The position numbers and the translations under genes were made by a program. Positions 33,032 through 41,130 of a stretch of DNA of 64,000 nucleotides are shown here, in pieces; the stretch's first letter is position 1; each line of letters starts with the position of its first letter. The stretch is from a virus, in the IMG/VR virus record IMGVR_UViG_3300036981_000255, positions 1-64,000 of that record. The stretch is one strand, 5' to 3'. The notes beneath the pieces were generated by a model. It was not told where the DNA came from. It searched no databases and saw nothing but the letters and a program-made list of their open reading frames with translations.

Positions 33032-35038
33032 TTACTTATAACTGTATCCATCAGAACCTGCACCAGTGTTAAATTTAATAACATATTGTTGTAATTGCGT
33101 CCATTCTGCTTCAGTAAATGATTCAGTTTTTTTACTACCATCTGGCATTTCAAAAATAATAGTCCTAGTTGTACTATTACCGCTATCTTTTATATTATCT
33201 GATAATAATTTTTTAGATTCTAAAACTTTGTTCATACTTTCCTGTTTATTATTAATATCAGGCAACATCCATATAGGTAAATTAGTATTTGGGTCAATGG
33301 ATGTATTTGGAGTATCTCTAGTTATCTGTTTATCAAATATCCCTTCCAGTGGATTTTTTTCAGGTACAATTGCATTAGGGATTATATATCCTAAAGGCGT
33401 TTCATTTAACGTTTTAGTTCCAACACCAATTGCTTTAATAATTGTATCATACAAATTATTCCATGCACTCCCTGCTGCACCCCAAAAAGATTCTGTCGAT
33501 GGTTGATTAATCAATGCCGACAATGATTCTAAAGTTGTATTAAAAGTTGCACCTGCTTTATCTCCTAAATTTCTAAAACCTTCAGCAAAACCTTTTATTG
33601 CGCCAGTTTCAATTGAAACTGCCATTTTATCTGCAAATTTATCCATTGATTGATAACTGACTTCTGATATTGCGCTTAACTTCAACTCTTTAAAATTTCT
33701 TTCTATTTTTTCACCTAAAGTTTCATTATCTGTAACTGTTTTTTGAAACATATTTTCTTTATTTGTACCCATTGTACCCATTTGTCGTGCTTGTTCAGTA
33801 GTTAAACTACCAACACTTTTGGCTTGACCTCCAACTACCACTTCATAAGTTTGTTTAGCTTTATTCCAAGTTGCAGAACTAGACACCTTTGTTAATATAT
33901 CATCAAAATCTGCTGCGCCACGTATGCTCGAATCAAACAAATTACCAACATTTGCTTCTTGTGCTAATTTTTTTGCGCCCATTGCAACTTCACCATAGTT
34001 AAACCCTAATGTTTTTGCTGCATCTCTTAATTTTTCTAAACCAAGCGCATCAATTTCCATTTCGCCTGTTTCTTTATTAAGTACAGCTAATTCACTTGCA
34101 GCCATTTGAATATCTTTTGCAAATTCTTCAGGACTATTTCTAGCCTTTTCATAAATTTGAAAAGCATCACCCATTTGCGCAAATCCGCCACCTAATAATT
34201 GTAAATCTGATGCAATTTGGATTGCGCCTTCAATACCACCATCAAGTATTTTTTCAGTCATCTGATTGACAGATTCCATTGATATTTTAGTTTGAAGCGC
34301 ATATTTTGCCATTTCTTCTAAACCTTTTCGACCATCTCTAAAATGCAACGTGTTTATAAGCCCAATATTTTGTTTCAATTTTTCCATAACTTGTTGACTA
34401 TTAATGCCAATTTTATGTGATTCTTGAACCAACGACTTTAAACTTTCAGAAGAATCTTGAATAGATACGCCTAACATTCCGTAAGTTGAAAATATTTTAC
34501 TTGCAGATTCCCCATATACTGCTTGTATTTCAACTAATTTAATAAGTTGTTGACTACTCAATTCTTGATTTATCCCAGTTTCAGTGATAAAATCTTTATA
34601 TGATTGTGCAACTGCTTTAAATTCTAAACCCAGTCTAGCAGTGGTTTCTAACGTACCTCTGAAATTTGCTTCTAAATTCTTACCATATTGACCTGCAATA
34701 CCTAATTGTAAGTTAACATCTCGCTGTGTACTATATATTTTATCCCAATAATTGATTGAACCGTAAGGTGAAAATTCTTTTGCGCCAATGTTTTTTCCCA
34801 TTTCACCCATTGAATCTTCAATATGTTGTAACCCTCTTGAAATTCCATCTTGGATATATCCTTCAAAACCATGTGTGATTGCAACAGCAATCTGTTTCAT
34901 ATCTGGTTTAATATAATCTATACCTTTAGATATGCCAACTTTCAACATATCACCACCCATACTTAACCCACTTGAAGCAAAATCACCTAATTTCCCTAGA
35001 ACATAACCACCAACTTGTGTAACAAAATGACCCCACAT
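33032..35038 (-). CDS. tape measure protein
   Basis: 668 aa from MWGHFVTQVGGYVLGKLGDF. The frame is open 63 nt further, but that start would fall before the promoter motif at 35066-35076, so 35038 is chosen. The protein is mostly helical with Gly/Ala-rich segments (GIEGAIQIASDLQLLGGGFA), typical of tail-length rulers, and lies directly after the tail-assembly chaperone pair as expected. It sets tail length and is filled into the tube. It is short for a long-tailed phage; lineage recognition is by position and composition. Confidence 0.7.
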   Translation of the reverse strand: MWGHFVTQVGGYVLGKLGDFASSGLSMGGDMLKVGISKGIDYIKPDMKQIAVAITHGFEGYIQDGISRGLQHIEDSMGEMGKNIGAKEFSPYGSINYWDKIYSTQRDVNLQLGIAGQYGKNLEANFRGTLETTARLGLEFKAVAQSYKDFITETGINQELSSQQLIKLVEIQAVYGESASKIFSTYGMLGVSIQDSSESLKSLVQESHKIGINSQQVMEKLKQNIGLINTLHFRDGRKGLEEMAKYALQTKISMESVNQMTEKILDGGIEGAIQIASDLQLLGGGFAQMGDAFQIYEKARNSPEEFAKDIQMAASELAVLNKETGEMEIDALGLEKLRDAAKTLGFNYGEVAMGAKKLAQEANVGNLFDSSIRGAADFDDILTKVSSSATWNKAKQTYEVVVGGQAKSVGSLTTEQARQMGTMGTNKENMFQKTVTDNETLGEKIERNFKELKLSAISEVSYQSMDKFADKMAVSIETGAIKGFAEGFRNLGDKAGATFNTTLESLSALINQPSTESFWGAAGSAWNNLYDTIIKAIGVGTKTLNETPLGYIIPNAIVPEKNPLEGIFDKQITRDTPNTSIDPNTNLPIWMLPDINNKQESMNKVLESKKLLSDNIKDSGNSTTRTIIFEMPDGSKKTESFTEAEWTQLQQYVIKFNTGAGSDGYSYK

Positions 35039-35065
35039 AATAAATTTATTTTTAATTATCTTTCT

Positions 35066-35076
35066 ACTATAAATAC
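35066..35076 (-). promoter_or_regulatory. candidate late promoter (GTATTTATAGT)
   Basis: Located 28 nt before the tape measure start and immediately after the terminator hairpin at 35079-35110, an arrangement also seen at 951-1023. Confidence 0.55.
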
Positions 35077-35078
35077 AA

Positions 35079-35110
35079 AAAACGTGATTATTTTTCAACA
35101 ATCACGTTTT
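35079..35110. terminator. rho-independent terminator between chaperone and tape measure genes
   Basis: AAAACGTGATT, 10-nt loop, AATCACGTTTT: 11-bp stem. On the minus strand it begins just after the chaperone stop and is followed by a T-run. Confidence 0.75.
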
Positions 35111-35112
35111 GA

Positions 35113-35325
35113 TTAATCTTTTTTATTTTGTTGTAACAATTTTTCTACATAATACCGTTTTTCCCATATTGGCATCTTTAAAACATCACTTCTTGTGAAA
35201 CCTCCAACTTTTGTTAAGAATAGTCGTTCATCAAGCATGTAATTTGCGTAGTTAGATGGCAGGGTAAAAAAACTCTGCGGTGATAGGTATATCTGCACGA
35301 AATCGTCCCCCCGAAGGGGCAGCAA
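35113..35325 (-). CDS. tail-assembly chaperone, C-terminal (frameshift) part
   Basis: The frame ends GGFTRSDVLKMPIWEKRYYV plus a basic tail, a pattern known from downstream partners of tail chaperones. It overlaps the preceding gene by 74 nt and has no good start: a TTG at its beginning and one internal ATG without context. Expression by ribosomal frameshift at the T7 run (35266-35272) is the simplest explanation. It would add 50 residues after Phe-Phe. It chaperones the tape measure during tail assembly. Confidence 0.65.
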   Translation of the reverse strand: MLPLRGDDFVQIYLSPQSFFTLPSNYANYMLDERLFLTKVGGFTRSDVLKMPIWEKRYYVEKLLQQNKKD

Positions 35326-36064
35326 CTTCTATATCGAGTTGTATTGTTGGTGTTACTTTGTCCATATAAGCGTGAAGTCTTCGGGCATCCATCATTGGCA
35401 TAGATTTTAAAAACTTCTCCTTGGCAAACATGTCGTTAATTCCTTCGACATTCACAACTAATCGCATGAGTTTATAAAAATTGAAAAAATTCTCATCAGA
35501 TTTTCGGATAGACTTTTCGTTGTCAGCAGCCATTTTGATTTCTAACTCATCTTCATGTGTCATTAATTTAAATGTGACTCTTTTTTGACATTTGGGTAAA
35601 ATGAAATCAAACATACCCTTATCATTTGGCTGTTCTTCCATTTCTTGTTGCTCCAAAGCCATCAAATCAATTGCATGTTCAAATGGCTGACGTGTTTTAG
35701 GGTCAATCAACATCACTTTGTAGAATTGCTCCATAGTGGCTCTCAAAAACACTAGAATCGCAACTCTATCGCCAGTCAATAATTTGGTCAACGGTATTGA
35801 ACATTCAACTTTCTTTTCTAACAATGTGTCCAACAATTTGCCACTATTGATAATATTAGGTGAAGTCATAATACCTTCATCTTCTGCTGTTAGATAGTAA
35901 ACTTTAACGGAATCTACCTTTTTTCCATCCACTTCTGGATAAAAAATTCCTTTAGACGGCAAAGGCACAATGTCGAAGGCAGGTTCAAACTCCTTGTAAG
36001 GGTTGTGCTGCTGCATCATCAATTGGGTTTCCTCGGAGGTCATTTGATTTTGAATTATTTTCAT
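35252..36064 (-). CDS. tail-assembly/baseplate chaperone (T4 gp26-like family)
   Basis: 270 aa. FDIVPLPSKGIFYPEVDGKK, VYYLTAEDEGIMTSPNIINS, LLTGDRVAILVFLRATMEQF and ILPKCQKRVTFKLMTHEDEL match the T4 baseplate protein family represented by gp26-type proteins and tail-assembly chaperones of related phages. In the canonical frame it ends FFYPAI. A +1 slip on TTT TTT T would replace YPAI by the downstream frame. Lies directly upstream of the tape measure, the expected place for this function. Confidence 0.7.
   Translation of the reverse strand: MKIIQNQMTSEETQLMMQQHNPYKEFEPAFDIVPLPSKGIFYPEVDGKKVDSVKVYYLTAEDEGIMTSPNIINSGKLLDTLLEKKVECSIPLTKLLTGDRVAILVFLRATMEQFYKVMLIDPKTRQPFEHAIDLMALEQQEMEEQPNDKGMFDFILPKCQKRVTFKLMTHEDELEIKMAADNEKSIRKSDENFFNFYKLMRLVVNVEGINDMFAKEKFLKSMPMMDARRLHAYMDKVTPTIQLDIEVAAPSGGRFRADIPITAEFFYPAI
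35266..35272 (-). promoter_or_regulatory. candidate +1 frameshift site (T7 run)
   Basis: On the minus strand GAG TTT TTT TAC: seven T residues. Peptidyl-tRNA Phe can re-pair one base forward, moving into the frame ACC CTG CCA. A -1 slip would give a different, non-conserved frame. Confidence 0.5.
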
Positions 36065-36078
36065 AAGTTATTGTTTTA

Positions 36079-36525
36079 TTATTCGTTAACTATTTGTTTG
36101 TGGTCGAGAACTAAAACTGTTAAAGTTCTATCATCAGATTTTACAGTAAAACCATAAGATTTTTTGTTTTGATATTCGTTGGCTTGTATATATGTATCAC
36201 CGACTTCTAAATTTTCGTAACTTTTGACAAAATCATGTACAAGTTTCAACAATTCACAAGGTTCAAAATTGGCTTCAGCATCTTGTGGATTTTTTCTATC
36301 TGTAATGTCGTCAACAGCCACTTGATAGTGTTTAGTTTTATGGATGCCATCTTCTAGTAATGTCATAACCGCAAATCCTAATTCAAAAGACATTAATTGA
36401 ATCTCTGGACTTGGAAAGAAGCCTAATGATTTTTCAGTGGATTCCAAATGATTTTTGATGTTTAACATCAATTGTCTTTGTGCTGATAGTTGCACAGTTG
36501 TGCGTTCAAATGTTTGTTTGTTCAT
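36079..36525 (-). CDS. hypothetical protein, 148 aa
   Basis: N-terminal helical half (LSAQRQLMLNIKNHLESTEK) and beta-rich C-terminus (YGFTVKSDDRTLTVLVLDHK). 14 nt upstream of the chaperone gene. Not recognised. Confidence 0.6.
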   Translation of the reverse strand: MNKQTFERTTVQLSAQRQLMLNIKNHLESTEKSLGFFPSPEIQLMSFELGFAVMTLLEDGIHKTKHYQVAVDDITDRKNPQDAEANFEPCELLKLVHDFVKSYENLEVGDTYIQANEYQNKKSYGFTVKSDDRTLTVLVLDHKQIVNE

Positions 36526-36556
36526 AAGTTATTAATTAATATTTTTATTTTTATTT

Positions 36557-37045
36557 TTAATCTGTAATAATGTTTTTACGTTCTTCTACTCTAAGTTGAC
36601 TATCTTTTCTAGCTTTCTCCATGTTAGCATCATATTCTGCATCAGTCACATAACCACGATTTGCCAACACATAAGCCATAATTTCAGACATATAAAATTC
36701 AAAAAAATCAGATGACTTCAAATCTGAAAAATCAATTGAATTTGTTTCAAAATTTACATAATCAGCAGGGTTAAAGTTGGGCTTATTGTCGTATTTTCCT
36801 AAAACTTGAAAAAGAATGTCGTATTTATTATCTCTAAAAGCCAACGCTTCAATCACATAATAATGTTCTTTTGTTTCTACTAAATTTAAAAATTCTTGAC
36901 TCGTAAATCCGCCTGTTTTTAAATTTACACGTTTACCTTTAAAACATGTTAAAATTGGTTCATGGCTATTTCTATAATCTGAAAAGTAAACATTTTCCAA
37001 TGAAGCCAATGTTTCTAAAAATCCTTTGTTATTTTGGTTTGTCAT
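36557..37045 (-). CDS. hypothetical protein, 162 aa
   Basis: Contains LTCFKGKRVNLKTGGFTSQE and a helical DFFEFYMSEIMAYVLANRGY, with a charged tail. No family recognised. Confidence 0.6.
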   Translation of the reverse strand: MTNQNNKGFLETLASLENVYFSDYRNSHEPILTCFKGKRVNLKTGGFTSQEFLNLVETKEHYYVIEALAFRDNKYDILFQVLGKYDNKPNFNPADYVNFETNSIDFSDLKSSDFFEFYMSEIMAYVLANRGYVTDAEYDANMEKARKDSQLRVEERKNIITD

Positions 37046-37050
37046 AAGAT

Positions 37051-37260
37051 TTAATCTTGTGGTTGTAAACTATGCTTTGTAACTTTTTCAACGTTTAATC
37101 TAAAACCGATTCTTCCGTCAACAATGATTCCAAGCATAGTGTCATCATTTTCTGGATTCATCATCATTGGTGTTGCTTTGAATCTATCTGTACTGTTGAT
37201 AAAATTTTGCAACATTGTTGTAAACTCTGTTTGAAGTTTGTTAAATTCTGTAATATTCAT
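37051..37260 (-). CDS. hypothetical protein, 69 aa, duplicate A
   Basis: MNITEFNKLQTEFTTMLQNF… MLGIIVDGRIGFRLNVEKVT. Differs from the copy at 37515-37724 at only about 8 of 69 positions, so this is a recent tandem duplication. Function unknown. Confidence 0.65.
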   Translation of the reverse strand: MNITEFNKLQTEFTTMLQNFINSTDRFKATPMMMNPENDDTMLGIIVDGRIGFRLNVEKVTKHSLQPQD

Positions 37261-37268
37261 AAGATTGC

Positions 37269-37508
37269 TTATTTTAATCTGTTTTTATAATCTTGAAATG
37301 CTGTTTCTATTGTTTCTCCAATGCCGTAATTTATATTCCCCCATTGACTTTCCATGTAATCATGTGGTTCATATTGAGTTTCTTCATCATCTTCTAAAAA
37401 ACTTATACAATGTGCATTAGAATTTGCATTTATAATAGCCAATTTTTCATATTTCATTGAAACTATTGTCAATGGATATATATCTTCAAGTCTATTGATT
37501 GTTACCAT
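37269..37508 (-). CDS. hypothetical protein, 79 aa
   Basis: Starts MVTINRLEDIYPLTIVSMKY and has DDEETQYEPHDYMESQWGNI. It lies between the two nearly identical 69-aa genes. Function unknown. Confidence 0.55.
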   Translation of the reverse strand: MVTINRLEDIYPLTIVSMKYEKLAIINANSNAHCISFLEDDEETQYEPHDYMESQWGNINYGIGETIETAFQDYKNRLK

Positions 37509-37514
37509 AATATG

Positions 37515-37724
37515 TTAATTTTGTGGTTGTAAACTATGTTTTGTAACTTTTTCAACGTTCAATCTAAAGCCAATTCTTCCGTCAACGATGATTCCTAACA
37601 TTGTATCATTAGTTTCTGGATTCATCATCATTGGTGTGGCTTTAAATCTATCTGTACTATTGATAAATTCTTGCAACATTGTTGTGAACTCGTTTTGGAG
37701 TTGGTTAAATTCTGTAACATTCAT
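37515..37724 (-). CDS. hypothetical protein, 69 aa, duplicate B
   Basis: Paralogue of the 37051-37260 gene, with the same length and a shared central block FINSTDRFKATPMMMNPE. Function unknown. Confidence 0.65.
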   Translation of the reverse strand: MNVTEFNQLQNEFTTMLQEFINSTDRFKATPMMMNPETNDTMLGIIVDGRIGFRLNVEKVTKHSLQPQN

Positions 37725-37771
37725 AAGATTTCAATTTTTGTCTTTTGATTGTTAATATAATGGTTGTTTTG

Positions 37772-37845
37772 TGGAATTAAAACTCATAAATTCGTTTATG
37801 ACAAACCTCGCAAACAGTTTGTGATAAACTCGTAACCTCGTTATG
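37772..37845. repeat. intergenic palindromic block, related to the TnpB-2 leader
   Basis: CATAAATTCGTTTATG forms a 6-bp stem with a TTCG loop, and CAAACAGTTTG is a second palindrome. Bases 37772-37815 match 39626-39670 in inverted orientation at almost every position. The 130-nt gap holds no gene. Confidence 0.6.
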
Positions 37846-37854
37846 ATAAATCTA

Positions 37855-38259
37855 TTAATTGCACAATAAATCAATTTGTTTTTTTAATTTCATATCTTCG
37901 TCAACAGTGTTATTTATTTGTACTATAAAATTATCAAGTTTTTCTAATTCAAGTGAATCTTTGAACTCTAATTCAAATAAACTTTTATTGGCGTTTAAAA
38001 TAGATATTAAACTATTCAGATTATAAATCTTCCCATAATCACAAAATAATCTTCTAATAACAGGAATTAACATTATTTGTGTATCTGAATTAAGTCTTCC
38101 ACTTTTTGCATGAATCTTTTTTAAACCATTCTCAAATAAAACACTCAAAATAGCCTTATTTTTATAGTTATCAATTCCTAACAGCCAATTGGCTTTTGAT
38201 TCACCCATTGACTCATATTTGACTATTAATTGGTCAATTTTTTCTTTTGATAGTTCCAT
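37855..38259 (-). CDS. hypothetical protein, 134 aa, paralogue of next
   Basis: Start MELSKEKIDQLIVKYESMGE chosen to follow the upstream stop by one base. NWLLGIDNYKNKAILSVLFE parallels NWLSGITDYQTKLQLACLYE in the neighbour, which suggests an old tandem duplication. Ends in IDLLCN. Function unknown. Confidence 0.55.
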   Translation of the reverse strand: MELSKEKIDQLIVKYESMGESKANWLLGIDNYKNKAILSVLFENGLKKIHAKSGRLNSDTQIMLIPVIRRLFCDYGKIYNLNSLISILNANKSLFELEFKDSLELEKLDNFIVQINNTVDEDMKLKKQIDLLCN

Positions 38260-38260
38260 G

Positions 38261-38761
38261 TTATTGTTTATATTCACACATTTTGTCTATTTGTTGCCCA
38301 TGTTCAAAATCTTCAAACATTTGATAATTCAAATAGTCTGATTTTCGCATAAAATCAGTTAAAACAGTTTTGCTAACTTCTTGTAAATCCGTCCATTTAA
38401 CATGGTCATCAAAACCAAAAAGCAAAAATTCTTTGTGTAAAACTTGAACAAAAGACTTTGCAGAATAACATCTTTTGAATTTGATTGTAAATCCTTTGGC
38501 GAGTGGAAATATTAAATATTCAAATAATCTTGAATAATCTTTGTTGAATACCATTTTTTTAGCAATTTCCTCATAAAGACACGCAAGTTGCAATTTAGTT
38601 TGATAGTCAGTTATCCCAGAAAGCCAATTGGATTCTTTGTAGAATGAAATATTACATTCATTTGTTTCAGCCCTGTGAGAAGCGTGTTTTTCGTCAACTT
38701 TACTACCAATGTTGGAATATCTATTTAGTAAAGCAGAAATCAATTCAGTTGTTAAAGTCAT
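38261..38761 (-). CDS. hypothetical protein, 166 aa, paralogue of previous
   Basis: Helical protein with NWLSGITDYQTKLQLACLYE and QQIDKMCEYKQ at the end, matching the architecture of the 134-aa neighbour including the QIDxxC tail. Not recognised further. Confidence 0.6.
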   Translation of the reverse strand: MTLTTELISALLNRYSNIGSKVDEKHASHRAETNECNISFYKESNWLSGITDYQTKLQLACLYEEIAKKMVFNKDYSRLFEYLIFPLAKGFTIKFKRCYSAKSFVQVLHKEFLLFGFDDHVKWTDLQEVSKTVLTDFMRKSDYLNYQMFEDFEHGQQIDKMCEYKQ

Positions 38762-38792
38762 TTGTTATTAGTTTGTGGCTTCGTCAAGAAGT

Positions 38793-39368
38793 TCAGTCAA
38801 TTTCTTTGTAACTTTTTTCACCATCTACAACGTGTGTCCACTTAACAGTTTCAACGTCAGATTTACAAAAATCAATAGATGTTATTTTAGCCTTTAGATT
38901 TACAGAAATTAATCGTCCACCTTTTGGGTTATCACGAATGATTTCAGGATTTTTTAAAAACTTTAAACCGTAACTTTTATCATCCATTTCATTTGGCGCA
39001 ACATCGGTTGGAACAATGTCAAATTTCAAATATCCTTCACTATCGTCAGAAACGTTAGAATTTTCAAACTTTACATCAGATAACTTATAAACATATCTTC
39101 CCTCATCAGTTGTAACTTCGATTATCAAAAATTTCAAATCGTTTTCACAAACGATAAATTCTAAAGTTCTATAAACAATATCGTTGAAATATTTCTTTTG
39201 ATATTCAAACTGAATTTCTATTGGTTTCCAAAAGTTAAGTCTATTGAATGCCAATTCATCATCTTCACATTCAAGGTGAACCTTTGTTTTTGTTTGTAAA
39301 TCATTTGGAAGTTTGATTGCCGATGGCTCAAAATCCATTATATCGGCTAAGGAGATTATTGTTTTCAT
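38793..39368 (-). CDS. hypothetical protein, 191 aa
   Basis: Start MKTIISLADIMDFEPSAIKL preferred over ATGs 6 codons upstream. Beta-rich (LKFLIIEVTTDEGRYVYKLS; GYLKFDIVPTDVAPN). Follows the hairpin at 39432-39490 and no promoter motif is seen. Unknown function. Confidence 0.55.
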   Translation of the reverse strand: MKTIISLADIMDFEPSAIKLPNDLQTKTKVHLECEDDELAFNRLNFWKPIEIQFEYQKKYFNDIVYRTLEFIVCENDLKFLIIEVTTDEGRYVYKLSDVKFENSNVSDDSEGYLKFDIVPTDVAPNEMDDKSYGLKFLKNPEIIRDNPKGGRLISVNLKAKITSIDFCKSDVETVKWTHVVDGEKSYKEID

Positions 39369-39431
39369 TTTGTTTGTTTTCATCAATATAACAACCTTTT
39401 AACATTATTAAAGTGATGGCAATAGACAAAA

Positions 39432-39490
39432 AAAAGACATTCAAAGGATATTCAACCGAAAAATCCGTTGAAATTCTTTGAATGTCTTTT
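39432..39490. terminator. long stem-loop/terminator next to TnpB element 2
   Basis: AAAAGACATTCAAAG pairs with CTTTGAATGTCTTTT (15 bp), with an inner TTCAAC/GTTGAA stem. On the minus strand it would end transcription from the tail-tube side before the 38793 gene. Confidence 0.65.
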
Positions 39491-39670
39491 GACTTGGGGA
39501 TGTCTTTAGACTAGATAAAAAAACTGATGAAAGGTTAATAAAGTATTGTCATCGTTAATCAGTAACCATACAATATCGTTGAAAATCATATAAAAGTTCC
39601 ATAAAAAAAACTTTATCGCAACCGAGTTTACGAAGGTTTATCATAAACGAATTTATGAGGTTTAATTCCA

Positions 39671-39681
39671 ACTATTTATAG
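39671..39681 (+). promoter_or_regulatory. promoter-like ACTATTTATAG upstream of tnpB copy 2
   Basis: 31 nt before the TTG start, identical to the copy 1 site, while the surrounding sequence differs. Confidence 0.45.
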
Positions 39682-39712
39682 TTATATTATAACAAAAACA
39701 AAACACTATCAA

Positions 39713-40975
39713 TTGCTAAGAACATCCCGACATAGTATCAGTAACACAGCAAATCAAGGCAAACTCAATGTTTTGGGGCAATTCGTTAATGATTACAAAC
39801 ATGATGTTCAATTGTTTGTTAATAAGATTGTCAAAGGTGAATTTCCGTTACAAACACTATATTCTCCAAAGGGTGTTGAAGGTGCAATCTTAAAACACAG
39901 TAAATACAAACGTGACATTTACACAAAAGCAAGTCAAATAGTTAGAGGAGAAATAGCAGCAGCCGAGGAACGCAGATACCAAGCCTACAAGAAATTGTAC
40001 AAGAAACTTATTAAGCTAAATATTCATACTGCATTCACTAATAAACGATATAGCGAACTGAACCTCAAACACATTTTCAAAACCGATTTTTTCACTATTC
40101 CAGAAATCAAAAATATCACTATTGATTTGGCAAAAGATTTGGCTGACATTCAAGACGGCAAACACTTTGACAATTTTGTAAGAATCAAACTTCCATATTT
40201 CAATGAAAAAGGCACACGAGCCTTACAAATCAAGTTACCAGTCAAAAATTACAAACATTCAAACAATTTTATCACTAAAGGTTACACAAGAAAAACGTCA
40301 ATCCAACTAAAGAAAGTCAATAACAAATTCTTCATAAACTTCTTGTGGGAAAAAAACGAAATCAAAAAATCAAAACTATCTTTCAAACCCAAAGTAAAAG
40401 CCAAATCAAAAACAGACGAACGCCCTAAACAAAGCGACATAATTCTATCCAAAACAGATAACTCAATGGGCATTGACTTAGGCTACAAAAAACTAATTGT
40501 AACGTCTAAAGGTCAAATCTTAGGAACTGATATGATAAACATTTACAAGAAATTGGTGGCTTGTAAAAGTGGAACAGCAAAATATAAACGTTTAAAAAGA
40601 GAACGAGATAACAAAATAAACTTCTATGTCAATCAAATTGACTTTGATGGTGTTGAAGTTTTGAAAATCGAAGACCTCAAAGACGTAAAAAAAGATTCAA
40701 AAGGTAAAAAATCAAAAAAGATAAATTCACTTCTCTCAAAATGGATTTATCCAAAAATTATAAGTAAAATAACGATGACATGTGAGGACAAAGGTATTTT
40801 GTTGGTAAAGGTTTTACCAGCATATACATCACAAACATGTTCATCTTGTGGTGAAATACATAGAAAGAGCCGTAAAGGTGAACTTTACAAATGTGTTTCG
40901 TGTGGTTTTGAATTGGATGCAGACTTAAATGCAGCAATCAATATCAATAACAGAGGGAGCTTGCAGTCCCCTTAA
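39713..40975 (+). CDS. tnpB: TnpB RNA-guided nuclease, copy 2
   Basis: 420 aa. SMGIDLGYKKLIVTSKGQIL (RuvC-I), VLKIEDLKDVKKD (RuvC-II), CSSCGEIHRKSRKG…CVSCGF (zinc ribbon) and LDADLNAAININNRG (RuvC-III) are all intact. Clearly homologous to copy 1 along the full length but diverged, mostly in the linker before RuvC-I (about 210-240). TTG start, as in copy 1. Same function as copy 1, with a different guide. Its antisense position in the tail operon and the terminator-like hairpin to its left limit read-through. Confidence 0.92.
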   Translation: MLRTSRHSISNTANQGKLNVLGQFVNDYKHDVQLFVNKIVKGEFPLQTLYSPKGVEGAILKHSKYKRDIYTKASQIVRGEIAAAEERRYQAYKKLYKKLIKLNIHTAFTNKRYSELNLKHIFKTDFFTIPEIKNITIDLAKDLADIQDGKHFDNFVRIKLPYFNEKGTRALQIKLPVKNYKHSNNFITKGYTRKTSIQLKKVNNKFFINFLWEKNEIKKSKLSFKPKVKAKSKTDERPKQSDIILSKTDNSMGIDLGYKKLIVTSKGQILGTDMINIYKKLVACKSGTAKYKRLKRERDNKINFYVNQIDFDGVEVLKIEDLKDVKKDSKGKKSKKINSLLSKWIYPKIISKITMTCEDKGILLVKVLPAYTSQTCSSCGEIHRKSRKGELYKCVSCGFELDADLNAAININNRGSLQSP

Positions 40976-41045
40976 CCAAAAAACTGGATTTGTGTGAAAA
41001 TGTGAAATCTTTAGGATTCTATGTTTTTATATGGATTTGGTAACT
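40905..41045 (+). ncRNA. putative omega (guide) RNA region of TnpB copy 2
   Basis: Shares AGAGGGAGCTTGCAGTCCCC and the right end GTTTTTATATGG…TTGGTAACT with copy 1. The guide would begin at 41046: CTTAGGCAGTATTGCAGT, the antisense of a tail-tube gene 3' end. The 5' limit is uncertain. Confidence 0.5.
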
Positions 41046-41122
41046 CTTAGGCAGTATTGCAGTTGGATTGAAAATGAAATTTCTCTAACTTTAACATCAG
41101 TGTAGTCAAAAGTTCCCATCTA
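41046..41122 (-). pseudogene. 3' remnant of a tail-tube paralogue, split by TnpB element 2
   Basis: Encodes GTFDYTDVKVREISFSIQLQ then YCLR, against EFSYGDAKVREISFTIQPQ then RCLRLY-stop in the intact gene. The final codons and stop lie beyond the element at 39535-39544. No 5' part remains; an in-frame stop precedes the fragment. It shows that the phage once had two adjacent tube genes or acquired a foreign tube 3' end. Confidence 0.8.
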
Positions 41123-41130
41123 CCTTAAAA

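Larger units (their letters stand above)
39545..41045 (+). mobile_element. TnpB-only IS200/IS605-type element, copy 2
   Basis: 1501 bp. Flanked left by TAAAGT (39539-39544) and right by CTTAGGCAGT. Removing it restores …CTAAG|ACTTTATTAA on the minus strand, i.e. C-L-R-L-Y-stop, exactly the C-terminus of the tail tube gene next door. Carries tnpB, no tnpA. Compared with copy 1 it has about 55 extra bases in the leader (39608-39669), matching the 37772 block. Confidence 0.78.

Noticed and set aside
37772-37845. Short palindromes considered as a CRISPR-like array
   Set aside because: Repeats are few, of different sequence and without regular spacers; they are hairpins.
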